DNA from: Rhodothermia bacterium
GTDB taxonomy: Bacteria > Bacteroidota > Rhodothermia > Rhodothermales > JAAAOL01
Assembly: GCA_030428385.1 (NCBI GenBank)
Contig: JAUIDY010000029.1
Span: 1 to 55,033, forward strand
Direction: 5' to 3'
DNA length: 55,033 bases
Part shown: piece by piece, positions 1 to 8,739 of the stretch
How the letters are laid out: the number at the start of each line of letters is the position of its first letter
Position numbering within the stretch: the stretch's first letter is position 1
The notes under the pieces: model-generated
Databases searched by the model: none
Told to the model about the DNA's origin: nothing
What the model saw: the letters and a program-made list of their open reading frames with translations, nothing else
Position numbers and translations under genes: made by a program

Positions 1-1180
1 AACAGCAAGGTGCCGTCCGGCGCGAACTGGGCGAAAATAATATCCTGCCCCCCCGCATTGGCAGCCTGAATCGGATTGAGCGTGGGAAAGTCGCTCGTGC
101 CGGTTTGCCCGATGATGTAGGCATTGCCGTCGGTGTCCACCGCCACATCGGTGGCGACGTCGCGGGCATCGTCGGCGTTGGGGACGGGCGTGGCGCCGCC
201 GAGGAAGGTGGCGTAGATCAGATCGCCCGTCTCGGGGTCGAGCCGAAACACAAAAATATCGGCTCCATTGGCAGCCAGGGCGTCGTCGAAGGCATTAACG
301 GTGGGGAAGTCGTTCGACAGCGTCTCGCCCGTGACAATGAAGGTGCCGTCAGGTGCGATGGTGATGCCGTGGGCGAGGTCGGGGCCGCTGCCGCCGACGG
401 TGGCCTCAAAGGTGATCTCTGGGTCGACCACGAGAGGGTGTGTGGCGTCATACGCGCCGAGGGCGTAGCCCACGGTTCCGTCGGAATGCAGATCGTAGCG
501 GGCATCAACAAATACCCGCGTCCCTTCCATGTCTTGATAGACAACGGGCGCGGCTTCAACCAATTCACCGAGCGGAGTGGCAAGTACCAACGCACCGTCC
601 GCCCGCAATGACGGGGCATCGGTGCCCGTGTAGCGCAGTCGGATTTGGTCTGGATCGCTACCCGGCGCAACCAGAAAGGCACTCTTGAACGTTCCGTTTG
701 CCCCCTGGTATTCTAGGTCGATGCCAGGATACAGATCTCGGTACCGTACACCGCCAAATGTGGGAAGGTCGGTTTGCCAGTTGGGCGCGTCACCGCGATA
801 GAAATGCACCCGGCCGGGCTGGGGGGCGATACCTTCGAGGGTGGGCACCGGCGAGGCGTCCACAAAATGCATCGTGATCTCCGCTCCCTGGCTGTCGCTC
901 AGCGAAGAGCGCCGGAGGATGACGGCATCGCGTTGCAAGAGGACGGTGTGGCCCGCCGCCTCCGCGTGGAACCGAACAGCGTCAGGTGCCTGCCCCCGGT
1001 TCTCGATAAAGAAAAACGGCGGGGAGGGTGTTGACGGCTCCGTTTCAGCGGCATAGGCAACCGGGGCAGACACCGGCGTTGGTTCAACGGGTGCGGAGGT
1101 ATTTGATAGCCAGAGGAGAAATGCGAACAGAAGCGCAACCAGCCCAAGAAGGTAGCGGCGGATGAGGGGACGCTCCTTCA
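1..1180 (-). CDS. SBBP-repeat beta-propeller surface protein (3' part outside window)
   Basis: The frame stays open from an ATG at 1180 to the window edge, giving about 393 residues, so the C-terminus is missing. Residues 5-23 form a hydrophobic signal or anchor segment (RYLLGLVALLFAFLLWL). Next comes an N-terminal domain opening with FFFIENRGQAPDAVRFHAE, the ENRGQ signature that precedes SBBP propellers. It contains VHFYRGDAPNWQTDLPTF and YRDLYPGIDLEYQG. From about residue 275 there are SBBP-type units: GSGPDLAHGITIAPDGTFIV followed by SNDFPTVNAF, then DVAVDTDGNAYIIGQTGTSDFPT. Proteins of this family are exported and usually carry a C-terminal adhesion or sorting domain, which cannot be seen here. 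The function is probably structural or adhesive at the cell surface; that is inference. Confidence 0.85.
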
Positions 1181-1350
1181 TACGGTCGAAGGGTTTATTG
1201 GCAAAGGCAGCGCAGACGAGGCTTTGCTAACGTGTGTCGGGCAGAATCACCGTCCTGAGCAAAAAACAGGGAGCCCTCATAACGTAGGCGGGACGTGTAA
1301 AAAGTGCAAATCACATGCGGCGGAAATGGCTTGCGAGTACACGACAACCC

Positions 1351-2757
1351 TTATTCGCCAATCCGGGCGTCGAGCCGGCTCGGGGCGGGTGTGAGTGAGG
1401 CGCGGAGGCGTTCGGCCTCGGCCAGCAGCGCCGCCACAACGTCGGGGTGGCGGTCGGCGATGTTGAATTGCTCGCTGGGGTCATGGTCGAGGTGGTACAA
1501 TTCTGGCGTGTCTAGCACCTGCGGTCCTTGATCGGTTTCATACGCGCCCCGGGTGATAAAATGCGCTTTCCACGGCCCTTGCCGCAGCGCAAAAAGCTGC
1601 GTGCCTCGGTAGAAAGGGACGGTGTTCCGTACCGCATCGGTTTCACCGCGTAGCAGTGGCAACAGGCTGGTGCCGTCATACGGGCGATCTTGGGGCAACG
1701 TTGCCTCGGCAAGGGCGGCAGCCGTGGGGAGCAGGTCCATCGTGGTGGCGAGGGCGTCGGTTACGGTGCCGGGGGCGATGGTGCCGGGCCACCACGCCAG
1801 CGCGGGTACCCGCATCCCACCGTCCCACGTGGTGCCCTTGCCATCGCGCAGCAACCCTGACGACCCGCCCTGTGTCTGGTACGTCAGCCACGGGCCGTTG
1901 TCGCTGGTGAAGACGACCAGGGTGTTTTCGGCCAGGCCCAACGTGTGCAAGGTTTCCATGACCTGGCCCACGCTCCAATCGATTTCTTCCACCACATCGC
2001 CATAGGGGCCACGCGGGCTTGTCTGAAAGTCCTCCGAGGCGAACAGCGGGACGTGCGGCAAGCTGTAGGGCAGATACACAAAAAACGGCTGGTCCTGGTG
2101 CGCCTCGATGAACTGCACGGCCTCCTGCGTGTAGCGGCGGGTGATGGTGTGCTGCTCAGCGGGGCGCTCCACGATCTCTTCGTTGCGCATCAGCGGTACG
2201 TTCCACGTCTCGATCTTTGGGTCGATCCAGATGTTGTTGCCGGGAGGATTGGCGATGTGCGTGTTGTCGCCGACGCGGTCCATGTCGTTGCTGTACGGGA
2301 TGCCGAAGTACAGGTCGAAGCCGTGGTTGGTGGGGAGAAATTCGGGCAGGTGCCCCAAGTGCCACTTGCCAATGGCGGCGGTGGCATAGCCGCGCTCGCG
2401 TAGCATCTCGGCGATGGTGTGTTCTTCCGTGGGTAGGCCCAGCTTGGAGTCGGGAAACAGCACCCCGCGTCGGTCCGAGGACATGCCGCTGCGCTGCGGG
2501 AGTCGCCCAGTGAGCAGTGCCGCTCGGCTGGGTGTGCAAATCGACGCGCCCACATAGAACTGGGTGAACTTCATGCCTTCCGCTGCCATCCGGTCGAGGT
2601 GTGGCGTCCGGATCGTCGGGTGGCCATACACGCCGAGATCACCGTAGCCGAGGTCGTCGGCGAAGAGGATGACGAGGTTAGGTGGGCTGGATTGGGCGGC
2701 GCTTGAGAGCGGATGGGCGAAAACGGCAAGGGCGAGAAGAAGGAGCCAGCGGGTCAT
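1351..2757 (-). CDS. S1-family sulfatase (arylsulfatase-like), secreted
   Basis: This 468-residue enzyme of the alkaline phosphatase/sulfatase superfamily hydrolyses a sulfate ester. I chose the ATG at 2757 because it puts a signal peptide (MTRWLLLLALAVFAHPLSSAAQ) at the N-terminus; the frame is open upstream to 2850. Residues 74-78 read CTPSR, the C-x-P-S-R motif whose Cys is converted to formylglycine. LFADDLGYGD (31-40) supplies calcium-ligand aspartates, GKWHLGH carries the active-site Lys and His, and FTSDNGPW supplies later ligands. A formylglycine-generating enzyme is needed but is not in the window. The substrate is unknown. The L-fucose cluster 4 kb away suggests a sulfated fucan or other sulfated glycan, but no glycosidase is adjacent, so this is inference. 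Confidence 0.92.
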   Translation of the reverse strand: MTRWLLLLALAVFAHPLSSAAQSSPPNLVILFADDLGYGDLGVYGHPTIRTPHLDRMAAEGMKFTQFYVGASICTPSRAALLTGRLPQRSGMSSDRRGVLFPDSKLGLPTEEHTIAEMLRERGYATAAIGKWHLGHLPEFLPTNHGFDLYFGIPYSNDMDRVGDNTHIANPPGNNIWIDPKIETWNVPLMRNEEIVERPAEQHTITRRYTQEAVQFIEAHQDQPFFVYLPYSLPHVPLFASEDFQTSPRGPYGDVVEEIDWSVGQVMETLHTLGLAENTLVVFTSDNGPWLTYQTQGGSSGLLRDGKGTTWDGGMRVPALAWWPGTIAPGTVTDALATTMDLLPTAAALAEATLPQDRPYDGTSLLPLLRGETDAVRNTVPFYRGTQLFALRQGPWKAHFITRGAYETDQGPQVLDTPELYHLDHDPSEQFNIADRHPDVVAALLAEAERLRASLTPAPSRLDARIGE

Positions 2758-3450
2758 GAGGCGGTGGGTCGATGAGCAGAAGTCACTGTAAAATAGGATT
2801 TTCTGCATGAACAATGCGGGGGATTCTTGGGCGAGATGACCATGTTCCAAGGCTCAGCTTTAGAATAAGCACGCCGAACGATGTCCCGTTATGGACCACG
2901 TTTAGAAGGGCGCGAGGGTAAATGGAAGAAGGGCTTCAACGGAGCACCTACGTCTCATCCTTGGCAAGCGCGAAGGGTTGAAGCCGACCTTTATTCCGGT
3001 ATGAATGGCTGAAAACAACAACCATGCAGGCTGTCACAAGCTTCACCGGTGCTGCATTTCCTTGATGCCCCGTTGAGGCAAGGGCTTTTGCCAAAGGAAC
3101 GGATTGTTTTTTCAGGGACGAAAGAACCAACGTCCTGGCACCTCCGAAACGTGCGAACCCCGATCCGTACGCCACCTATTCCGTACTCAACGGGCGTGAG
3201 GCAATGAGTGATTAGAAATGGGCAATGCGTAATTATTCATCCTTCATTACTCATTGCTAATCGTCACCGGCGTTTGGTCCATTCCGCGGTGAAAGGACGA
3301 AAAACCAACAACCATGCAGATTGAGAAGACCTTCTTAACGAGCACCCCCGTTGCACGTCCGTAGTCTCTCACTGCCTGTTAAATGAGCACGACCACCATG
3401 TAGGGCAGCCCTGCTACAAGCGAAGGAAGAAAGAAGCGAGCCAGAAGAAC
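2758..3450. other. Non-coding stretch between sulfatase and hydrolase
   Basis: About 690 bases with no convincing gene. The only open frame of note (2948-3175, minus, 75 codons) has no recognisable domain. The word CTGCATGGTTGTTG (minus strand) occurs twice, near 3016-3029 and 3306-3319, in otherwise different surroundings. An imperfect palindromic patch lies at 3201-3257. Confidence 0.5.
3201..3257. repeat. Imperfect inverted repeat, ATTACTCATTGC type
   Basis: GCAATGAGT at 3201-3209 pairs with ACTCATTGC at 3249-3257. Between the arms are further degenerate copies of the same word (GGCAATGCG, TTCATTACT). No poly-T follows, so a terminator is unlikely. It reads as a short iterated intergenic repeat. 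Confidence 0.5.
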
Positions 3451-4416
3451 TTATTGTTGGTGTATCCACTCGGCGATGTTGATGAGCACATCCTCGGAAA
3501 CGGTTTCGGTGCCTGCGCGAAACAGCATATGTGTCAGGTTGGGGTAGGTGGTGAAGGACACCTGCGCCGAGTGCCTTGCGACGTTTTCCCACAGCGCCAC
3601 GTTTTTGGAAAGCACGGCTCCCGGAAAAACCTCGTCGCGGAGCCCTTGCACGATGAGGGTGGGTTTGTCGGCGGCGAGGACCAACGCGCCTGCGTTTTCA
3701 CTGAAGGTGATCCATTCGCGCCAGTAGGTCTCGCCTGCGCCAAGAATCTGTCCGCCGGGTGGAAACTGGTTGGTGCGAAGCAGCGCAAAGGCGGCTTCTA
3801 CCTGCTGGATGAGGTCGGTGCCGTTGGCCGGGTTAGCCCTTAATTGCTCGACGACAAGGGAATCCACGGCGAACGCCACCGAGGCCACGACGACTATGCC
3901 GCGGACTCCCGCCTCACGCTGGGCCGCGACGGGCACGAGGTTGCCGCCCTCGCTGTGGCCGACGAGAAAAACACGTTCCGGGTCAACCTCCGGGCGCGTC
4001 TTCAGGTACTCGAAGGCGGAAAGGAGGTCGTCGATTTGGTCTTCTTGCGACAGCGTGAGGGGATCGACGCTTGCGTGGGTCAAGAACCGCTTGTCGTAGC
4101 GCAGCACCACGAGGTTTTGTTGGGTCAGCCGTTCGGCCCAGCGGCGGTAAAACGGTGGATGCTGGTTCGGGTCGGGCACGTAAAACCCATCACGGTCAAC
4201 CGGGCCGGAGCCATTAACGATGACCACGGCGGCGGTTGGGACATCGGTGTCAGGAAGCGAAAGTGTGCCTTCGAGAAGGAGTGGGCCGCTGTAAAATTGC
4301 ACCTGCTGGGTCTGAACGGTGGGGTCAGGACGCGGCGGGGCCTGGGAGTCGCAGGCGGCGACGCAAAGCAGCAAGCCAGCCAGCCCAAGCCAGCACGAAG
4401 GGGAAAAGGAAGGCAT
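3451..4416 (-). CDS. Alpha/beta-hydrolase lipoprotein (S9/dienelactone-hydrolase type)
   Basis: A 321-residue protein with a lipoprotein signal: a hydrophobic stretch then VAAC, with lipidated Cys22. The mature part is an alpha/beta-hydrolase fold. VNGSGPVDRDG (67-77) forms the oxyanion-hole region. The nucleophile elbow is GHSEGG with Ser155, the acid is Asp261 in QGLRDEVFPG, and the base is His296 in YPNLTHMLF. The layout matches prolyl-oligopeptidase-like or acyl-thioester hydrolase-like serine hydrolases of Bacteroidota. The substrate cannot be deduced. It is read in the same direction as the STAND protein gene upstream, but about 200 bases separate them, so an operon is not evident. Confidence 0.85.
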   Translation of the reverse strand: MPSFSPSCWLGLAGLLLCVAACDSQAPPRPDPTVQTQQVQFYSGPLLLEGTLSLPDTDVPTAAVVIVNGSGPVDRDGFYVPDPNQHPPFYRRWAERLTQQNLVVLRYDKRFLTHASVDPLTLSQEDQIDDLLSAFEYLKTRPEVDPERVFLVGHSEGGNLVPVAAQREAGVRGIVVVASVAFAVDSLVVEQLRANPANGTDLIQQVEAAFALLRTNQFPPGGQILGAGETYWREWITFSENAGALVLAADKPTLIVQGLRDEVFPGAVLSKNVALWENVARHSAQVSFTTYPNLTHMLFRAGTETVSEDVLINIAEWIHQQ

Positions 4417-4580
4417 GTCCGTTCTGAAAATTCGACGGGGAGACGTTCAGTAACGGCGCTTCATGTACGTTGGGAAAGAGGAGAGGGATTGGTAAGTATT
4501 AAAACCTACCGTTTGGTGCAAGGCGAAACAATATCCCTATCTTTCGAGCACGACCTTGGAGTGACAAACCAATGCGGGGT

Positions 4581-4603
4581 GTAGCGCGGCAGAGCCACGC
4601 TAC
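4581..4603. repeat. Short palindrome, GTAGCG...CGCTAC
   Basis: GTAGCGCGGC and GCCACGCTAC form a near-perfect hairpin with a 3-base loop, just downstream of the STAND gene stop codon (minus strand). No U-tract follows on either strand. It may be a dispersed palindromic unit rather than a true terminator. Confidence 0.5.
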
Positions 4604-4620
4604 GAGGTCAAGGAAGATTA

Positions 4621-6786
4621 TCACCCACCCAACTCGCGGTGCCAGAGCAGGGCGGTGAGTTCTTCCACGCCAAGCTTGAGGTGGCGGCGAAAGGTGCTGT
4701 AGGGCAGGTCGAGCAATTCGGCGGCCTGTTCGTGCGACGGAGCCGGGCGGAAGTAGGCGCGGTCGAGGGCACGGTGGCCTTTTGTCAGGCGCGGCGAACT
4801 GTCGAGCAGCTTCCAGGTAGCGCTTAAGACGTCGCACAGCGTTTTAATGCGGTCAGCGTCGTCGGCCTTTTTCGAAAGCTGGTCGGCGACGATGCGGGAG
4901 CGCAGCAGCGGGTTGTTCGCCAGCGTGTGCGGGCGGGCGTAGGCGCGCAGGGCATCGTGGACGGCCTCGGCGAAGGCTTCCTGGCTCAGGACGAGAACGG
5001 GCGGGGCCTTAGGCTTAGGTGGCGGCTTGGTGCTGGAACTGGTCTCGCGCTCGGCGAGGACATCCAGCCACACCACGGGCGGGGTCTTGCGCCAGTCGTG
5101 CCCGAAGACGCCGTAGGTCTGGTCGCCCACCTTAAATCCGGCCTCTGGCACCAGCGGCAAATCGGCGTACGCAAAGAGCGGGGCCCACAGCTCGGCCTGG
5201 GCGCAGGCATACAACGAAAAGGCGAGGTCGGGCGTGGTGAGGTAATACCGGACGGCCTGGATAAAAAGCAGGCTCTGAATGGCGGAGATGTCCTGATACG
5301 TGTCGGCCGCCATCCAGTAGCGGAAGAACAGCAGCCGCTCCCCGGGACGCAGCGGAGCGTGTGCTTGCAGATACGTCCATGCGGCTTGTGTGGCGGGATC
5401 CTGCTTGATTTCAGCGTCGTGATCCGCTGTTAGCAGAAGATACATCGTGAAGCCGCCGATGGTGCCGTCGCTCTTTTCCACCACCAGCACGCCTTCGGGC
5501 TGCTCGGCCATCCAGTACCGGGCGAGGTCCGCAGAGGCGGGTCCTTCGTGGCGTTTCACCATCTGCACCAACGTCTCGTGATCGGCGTCGGCGTCCATCG
5601 GGCGGAGCGTAACACCGGTTTTAAGGCCGCCCTGACTGCGGAGCTGGTTAAAAAAGGGCTGAACGATGGGGTTGTCGCGGTGCAGGTAGATATAGTCGGT
5701 CAGGAGGCGCTGTTGGGTGGATCCGGTCGTTTCGGTGACCTGCTTTTTGTAGAACGCACGGGCGCGGGTGTGGAGCGTGCGGTGCCAGGTCGGGTTGCGC
5801 CATTGCAGGTCGGCGCTTAGTACTTCGCGAGCGAGGTCGTGCGGAAAAAGGCCCTGATTTCCGGAGTCGATAAACGAGAGCCCGCGCAGCCACTCGAATA
5901 GTGCGTGCGCGTCGTCCAGGTCCATCATGGCACCCAGCAGCGACTCGGTGGTGTAGCGGACGAGGGCACAGGCTTCTAACGCCGTCCGGTGGGCAGGACT
6001 CGGTACTTTCATCACAAACCGGTCCAGCAGCGTCTTGATAATATCGGGGTCGGACGACAGATCCAGCGGCTGGTCGGGGCGCTGCTCGGCGACGGCGGCG
6101 ATAAGGGCAAGCGCCAGCGGGTTGCCGTGGGTGAGTTGGAACAGCGCCCGGTGCTGGTCGTCGGGGATGCCCGACTGCCGGAAGTAGGCGAGGCTGGCAT
6201 CCGGGCTGAGGTTGCGCAGCGAAATCGTGCGGAGCAGCGGTTGCCATCCCGGATCGGTGCGCCACACGGCCGAGAGCGGGTTGCGTTCCGCCACCACCAC
6301 CAGCACTTCGTCCGACAACTGCGGCAGAAACGTCGTAAACAGCCACCGCTCCAACGAAGCCAGGTGCTCGAACGTGTCGATCAGCAGCACGCGCCGCTGG
6401 GTCGTGGTCGCCAGCAGGTCGGGCACCGAGGCTTCGGGCGGGACGGCCAGCGCCTCGCGCAGGGCGGCGATGAACGCATGCGGCGTCGCCTCAATGGTGC
6501 GGGCGTCGAGGTAGGTCGCGGGTATCGTGCGCTGCAAGGCCCGGTAGCGAAACTCGTGCAGCAGCGTCGTCTTGCCCAGCCCGCCCGGTCCGTCCACATG
6601 GATCAGGAAAAACGGCAGCGTGTTCGCTGTCAGCGCCGACTCAAAAAGCGCACACGGGGCTTCGCGACCGACAAAACGACGGTGGACGGCTTCCAACAGA
6701 CGATCAGCAAGCCGCGAGGGAGCATTCACGAGATTCGACACGAGCAATGAGCAGGGCGGAAGGCAACCAAAACCTAAGGTCGCCAC
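4621..6786 (-). CDS. STAND-type ATPase with internal GNAT-like domain and C-terminal HTH
   Basis: A 721-residue protein, probably a signal-responsive regulator. Residues 36-45 (RRFVGREAPC) are the pre-domain motif of STAND/NB-ARC ATPases. Walker A is GPGGLGKTT at 66-74 and Walker B is RVLLIDTFEHL at 132-142. Helical regions follow to about 390. Residues 393-580 look like a GNAT acetyltransferase fold: LRPMDADADHETLV, then VLVVEKSDGTIGGFTMYL. A proline-rich linker (588-597) leads to a terminal region whose end, HEQAAELLDLPYSTFRRHL (685-703), looks like a helix-turn-helix. The exact start is uncertain; GTG codons at residues 16 and 20 are alternatives. It diverges from the fucose genes 300 bases away, so control of that pathway is possible but unproven. 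Confidence 0.75.
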   Translation of the reverse strand: MATLGFGCLPPCSLLVSNLVNAPSRLADRLLEAVHRRFVGREAPCALFESALTANTLPFFLIHVDGPGGLGKTTLLHEFRYRALQRTIPATYLDARTIEATPHAFIAALREALAVPPEASVPDLLATTTQRRVLLIDTFEHLASLERWLFTTFLPQLSDEVLVVVAERNPLSAVWRTDPGWQPLLRTISLRNLSPDASLAYFRQSGIPDDQHRALFQLTHGNPLALALIAAVAEQRPDQPLDLSSDPDIIKTLLDRFVMKVPSPAHRTALEACALVRYTTESLLGAMMDLDDAHALFEWLRGLSFIDSGNQGLFPHDLAREVLSADLQWRNPTWHRTLHTRARAFYKKQVTETTGSTQQRLLTDYIYLHRDNPIVQPFFNQLRSQGGLKTGVTLRPMDADADHETLVQMVKRHEGPASADLARYWMAEQPEGVLVVEKSDGTIGGFTMYLLLTADHDAEIKQDPATQAAWTYLQAHAPLRPGERLLFFRYWMAADTYQDISAIQSLLFIQAVRYYLTTPDLAFSLYACAQAELWAPLFAYADLPLVPEAGFKVGDQTYGVFGHDWRKTPPVVWLDVLAERETSSSTKPPPKPKAPPVLVLSQEAFAEAVHDALRAYARPHTLANNPLLRSRIVADQLSKKADDADRIKTLCDVLSATWKLLDSSPRLTKGHRALDRAYFRPAPSHEQAAELLDLPYSTFRRHLKLGVEELTALLWHRELGG

Positions 6787-7089
6787 GGGTTCCGTTCAAA
6801 CACACGCTCACTTTGGTGTCAAGATCGTTTCATCAAGCGCTCAAAGACGGACGAGACATACCCCCTTCGTTTTTTTAAACGTCATTTTCACGAAGGCGGG
6901 AATGACAAAATGAACGGCAGGGATCTGAATTATGAGAACTTTCCCTTACGAGCCGCACGAGGGCAGTATTGTAGGCGCTTTGTGTGGATCGCCGGTTGCC
7001 CTCTTTCTCATGGACTTGTTTGACCGAGTGGATAGACCTTCAATCGTCGATCTGCTATCTTGGCGCACCCCGCACCAATCGCTGTGCCT
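6787..7089. promoter_or_regulatory. Divergent intergenic region, STAND gene / fuconate dehydratase
   Basis: About 300 bases between divergently read genes, so both promoters should lie here. I could not pick a convincing -35/-10 pair at normal spacing. TTGACC (7020-7025) and TATCTT (7056-7061) are 30 bases apart. No clear operator palindrome was found. Confidence 0.3.
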
Positions 7090-8388
7090 ATGACCGCCCG
7101 CATCATCGGAATCCAGACGTACGACATCCGCTTTCCCACTAGCACGGCGCTGGACGGGTCGGATGCGATGAATGCCGCGCCGGATTACTCGGCGGCGTAT
7201 GTAATCGTGCAGACGGATCACCCAAATGGCCTTGAAGGGCACGGGTTGACGTTCACCATTGGACGGGGCAATGAGTTGTGCGTGCAGGCCATCGAGGCGC
7301 TCTCATATCTCGTCGTCGGGCAGCCGTTGGAAATGCTGTTTGCCGACATGGGCGGGTTCTGGCGGCGGCTGACAAGCGACAGCCAACTGCGGTGGGTCGG
7401 CCCCGAAAAAGGCGTCATTCACCTCGCCACGGCGGCGCTCGTCAACGCGATATGGGACCTCTTCGCCAAAGCCGAACGCAAACCGCTGTGGCAACTCGTC
7501 GCCGACATGACGCCGGAGGCATTCGTGCGCTGCATCGATTTTCGGTACATCACCGACGCGCTTACGCCGGACGAAGCCCTGGCGCTGCTGAAAAAAAACG
7601 AGGCGACGAAGGCTGAGCGCATCGCCCACCTGAAAAAACATGGCTATCCGGCCTACACAACCTCGGCGGGGTGGCTGGGTTATTCGGATGAAAAGGTCAG
7701 GCGGTTGGCCCGTGCTGCCAAAACGGAAGGATGGAGACACGTAAAAATAAAAGTCGGGCGCGACCTCGACGACGACCAGCGGCGGGCGGCCATCATCCGC
7801 GAGGAGATTGGCAATGACGCTTATCTGATGATGGACGCCAACCAGATCTGGGAGGTGGAAGAAGCCATCGCTAACATGGCAGAACTAGCGAAATACAACC
7901 CCTGGTGGATTGAGGAGCCGACGAGCCCGGACGACATTCTCGGGCACAAGGCCATCGCTGAGGCGGTGCATCCGATCAAGGTGGCGACGGGCGAGCACTG
8001 CCACAACCGGATCATGTTTAAGCAGTTCATCACGTCCGGCGCGCTGGATATTTGTCAGATCGATAGCTGTCGGCTGGGCGGGGTGAATGAGGTGCTGGCG
8101 GTGTATCTGATGGCGGCGAAGTACGGCGTGCCGGTGTGCCCGCACGCGGGCGGCGTGGGGCTGTGCGAATACGTGCAGCACCTCGCCATGATTGACTATA
8201 TTTGCATCAGCGGCAGCCTCGAAGACCGGGTGGTGGAGTATGTGGATCACCTGCATGAGCATTTTTTGGATCCGGTGACGGTCCGCAACGGCGCGTATCT
8301 TCCACCTACGATGCCTGGTTATAGTATCGAGATGAAACGGGAGAGTAGGGCGCGGTATACGTGGCCGGAGGGGGCGGCGTGGCGATGA
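7090..8388 (+). CDS. fucD: L-fuconate dehydratase
   Basis: This enolase-superfamily enzyme dehydrates L-fuconate to 2-keto-3-deoxy-L-fuconate. The ATG at 7090 gives 432 residues, close to the characterised Xanthomonas enzyme; the frame is open upstream to 7060. Family-specific stretches include RFPTSTALDGSDAMNAAPDY near the N-terminus and SQLRWVGPEKG. Catalytic elements are KIKVGRD (the K-x-K pair), MMDANQ and WWIEEPTSPDD (metal ligands), GEHCHNR, and PHAGGVGLCEY with the catalytic His. The C-terminal EYVDHLHEHFLDPV is also characteristic. It is the first gene of the plus-strand fucose cluster. Confidence 0.95.
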   Translation: MTARIIGIQTYDIRFPTSTALDGSDAMNAAPDYSAAYVIVQTDHPNGLEGHGLTFTIGRGNELCVQAIEALSYLVVGQPLEMLFADMGGFWRRLTSDSQLRWVGPEKGVIHLATAALVNAIWDLFAKAERKPLWQLVADMTPEAFVRCIDFRYITDALTPDEALALLKKNEATKAERIAHLKKHGYPAYTTSAGWLGYSDEKVRRLARAAKTEGWRHVKIKVGRDLDDDQRRAAIIREEIGNDAYLMMDANQIWEVEEAIANMAELAKYNPWWIEEPTSPDDILGHKAIAEAVHPIKVATGEHCHNRIMFKQFITSGALDICQIDSCRLGGVNEVLAVYLMAAKYGVPVCPHAGGVGLCEYVQHLAMIDYICISGSLEDRVVEYVDHLHEHFLDPVTVRNGAYLPPTMPGYSIEMKRESRARYTWPEGAAWR

Positions 8389-8403
8389 TGGCGTCAGCCT
8401 GCT

Positions 8404-8606
8404 TTTTCTACGTCCTTTTGGCTTGATCCCCCGGATCGAGTCCGGGGCAGGCGCCAGGACCAAAAGATCAAGGCGGTACCAAAATCGGCTAACCCTGCGC
8501 TACGGAGCGGAAAAACTTCAAACTCGCTGCGCTCAGACAGGAAGTTTTTCTGTTTCGCTCGCTACGCTCCGGGTTCGAGACGCCGATTTTGCTAAGGCCG
8601 ATTGTC
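8404..8606. repeat. Composite intergenic palindromic repeat
   Basis: The element is built from nested inverted repeats. CTTTTGGCTTGATC (from about 8414) faces CAAAAGATCAAG (about 8460-8471). AAAATCGGC (about 8481) faces GCCGATTTT (about 8581), and the words ACTCGCTGCGCTCAG and CGCTCGCTACGCTCC lie between. From memory, elements with these words recur between genes in Bacteroidota genomes. No coding capacity is apparent. Confidence 0.6.
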
Positions 8607-8684
8607 CGGAATAACTATCTTCTTGATTCTCCACACGATAGGTCCAGCAAGGTGTTTATTACTTGGCTCCGCCGATAGAGGAGC

Positions 8685-8705
8685 GTTCACGTTTTACGTT
8701 TCACG
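8685..8705 (+). repeat. Iterated CACGTTT motif upstream of SDR gene
   Basis: GTTCACGTTTTACGTTTCAC is seen 34 bases upstream of the dehydrogenase ATG. A longer version of the same string occurs at 9694-9721, just upstream of the next fucose gene. It may be a shared operator or leader element, or a simple dispersed repeat. Confidence 0.45.
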
Positions 8706-8739
8706 ATACTTTGAGGCACACAGTCAGCATCTACACACC

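Larger units (their letters stand above)
8389..8739. other. Intergenic region with dispersed palindromic element
   Basis: There is no gene in this 350-base gap. Most of it (about 8404-8606) is the palindromic element described separately. The last 60 bases carry an iterated CACGTTT-type motif and the leader of the downstream dehydrogenase gene. Confidence 0.6.

Noticed and set aside
2948-3175. 75-codon minus-strand frame in the gap after the sulfatase gene
   Set aside because: No domain, no ribosome binding site noticed, and it contains part of a repeated word, so it is probably non-coding.
4581-4603. Terminator for the STAND gene
   Set aside because: The hairpin is good but no U-tract follows; listed as a repeat instead.
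7020-7061. TTGACC and TATCTT as a promoter for the fucose cluster
   Set aside because: The spacing of 30 bases is too long for a sigma-70-type promoter.
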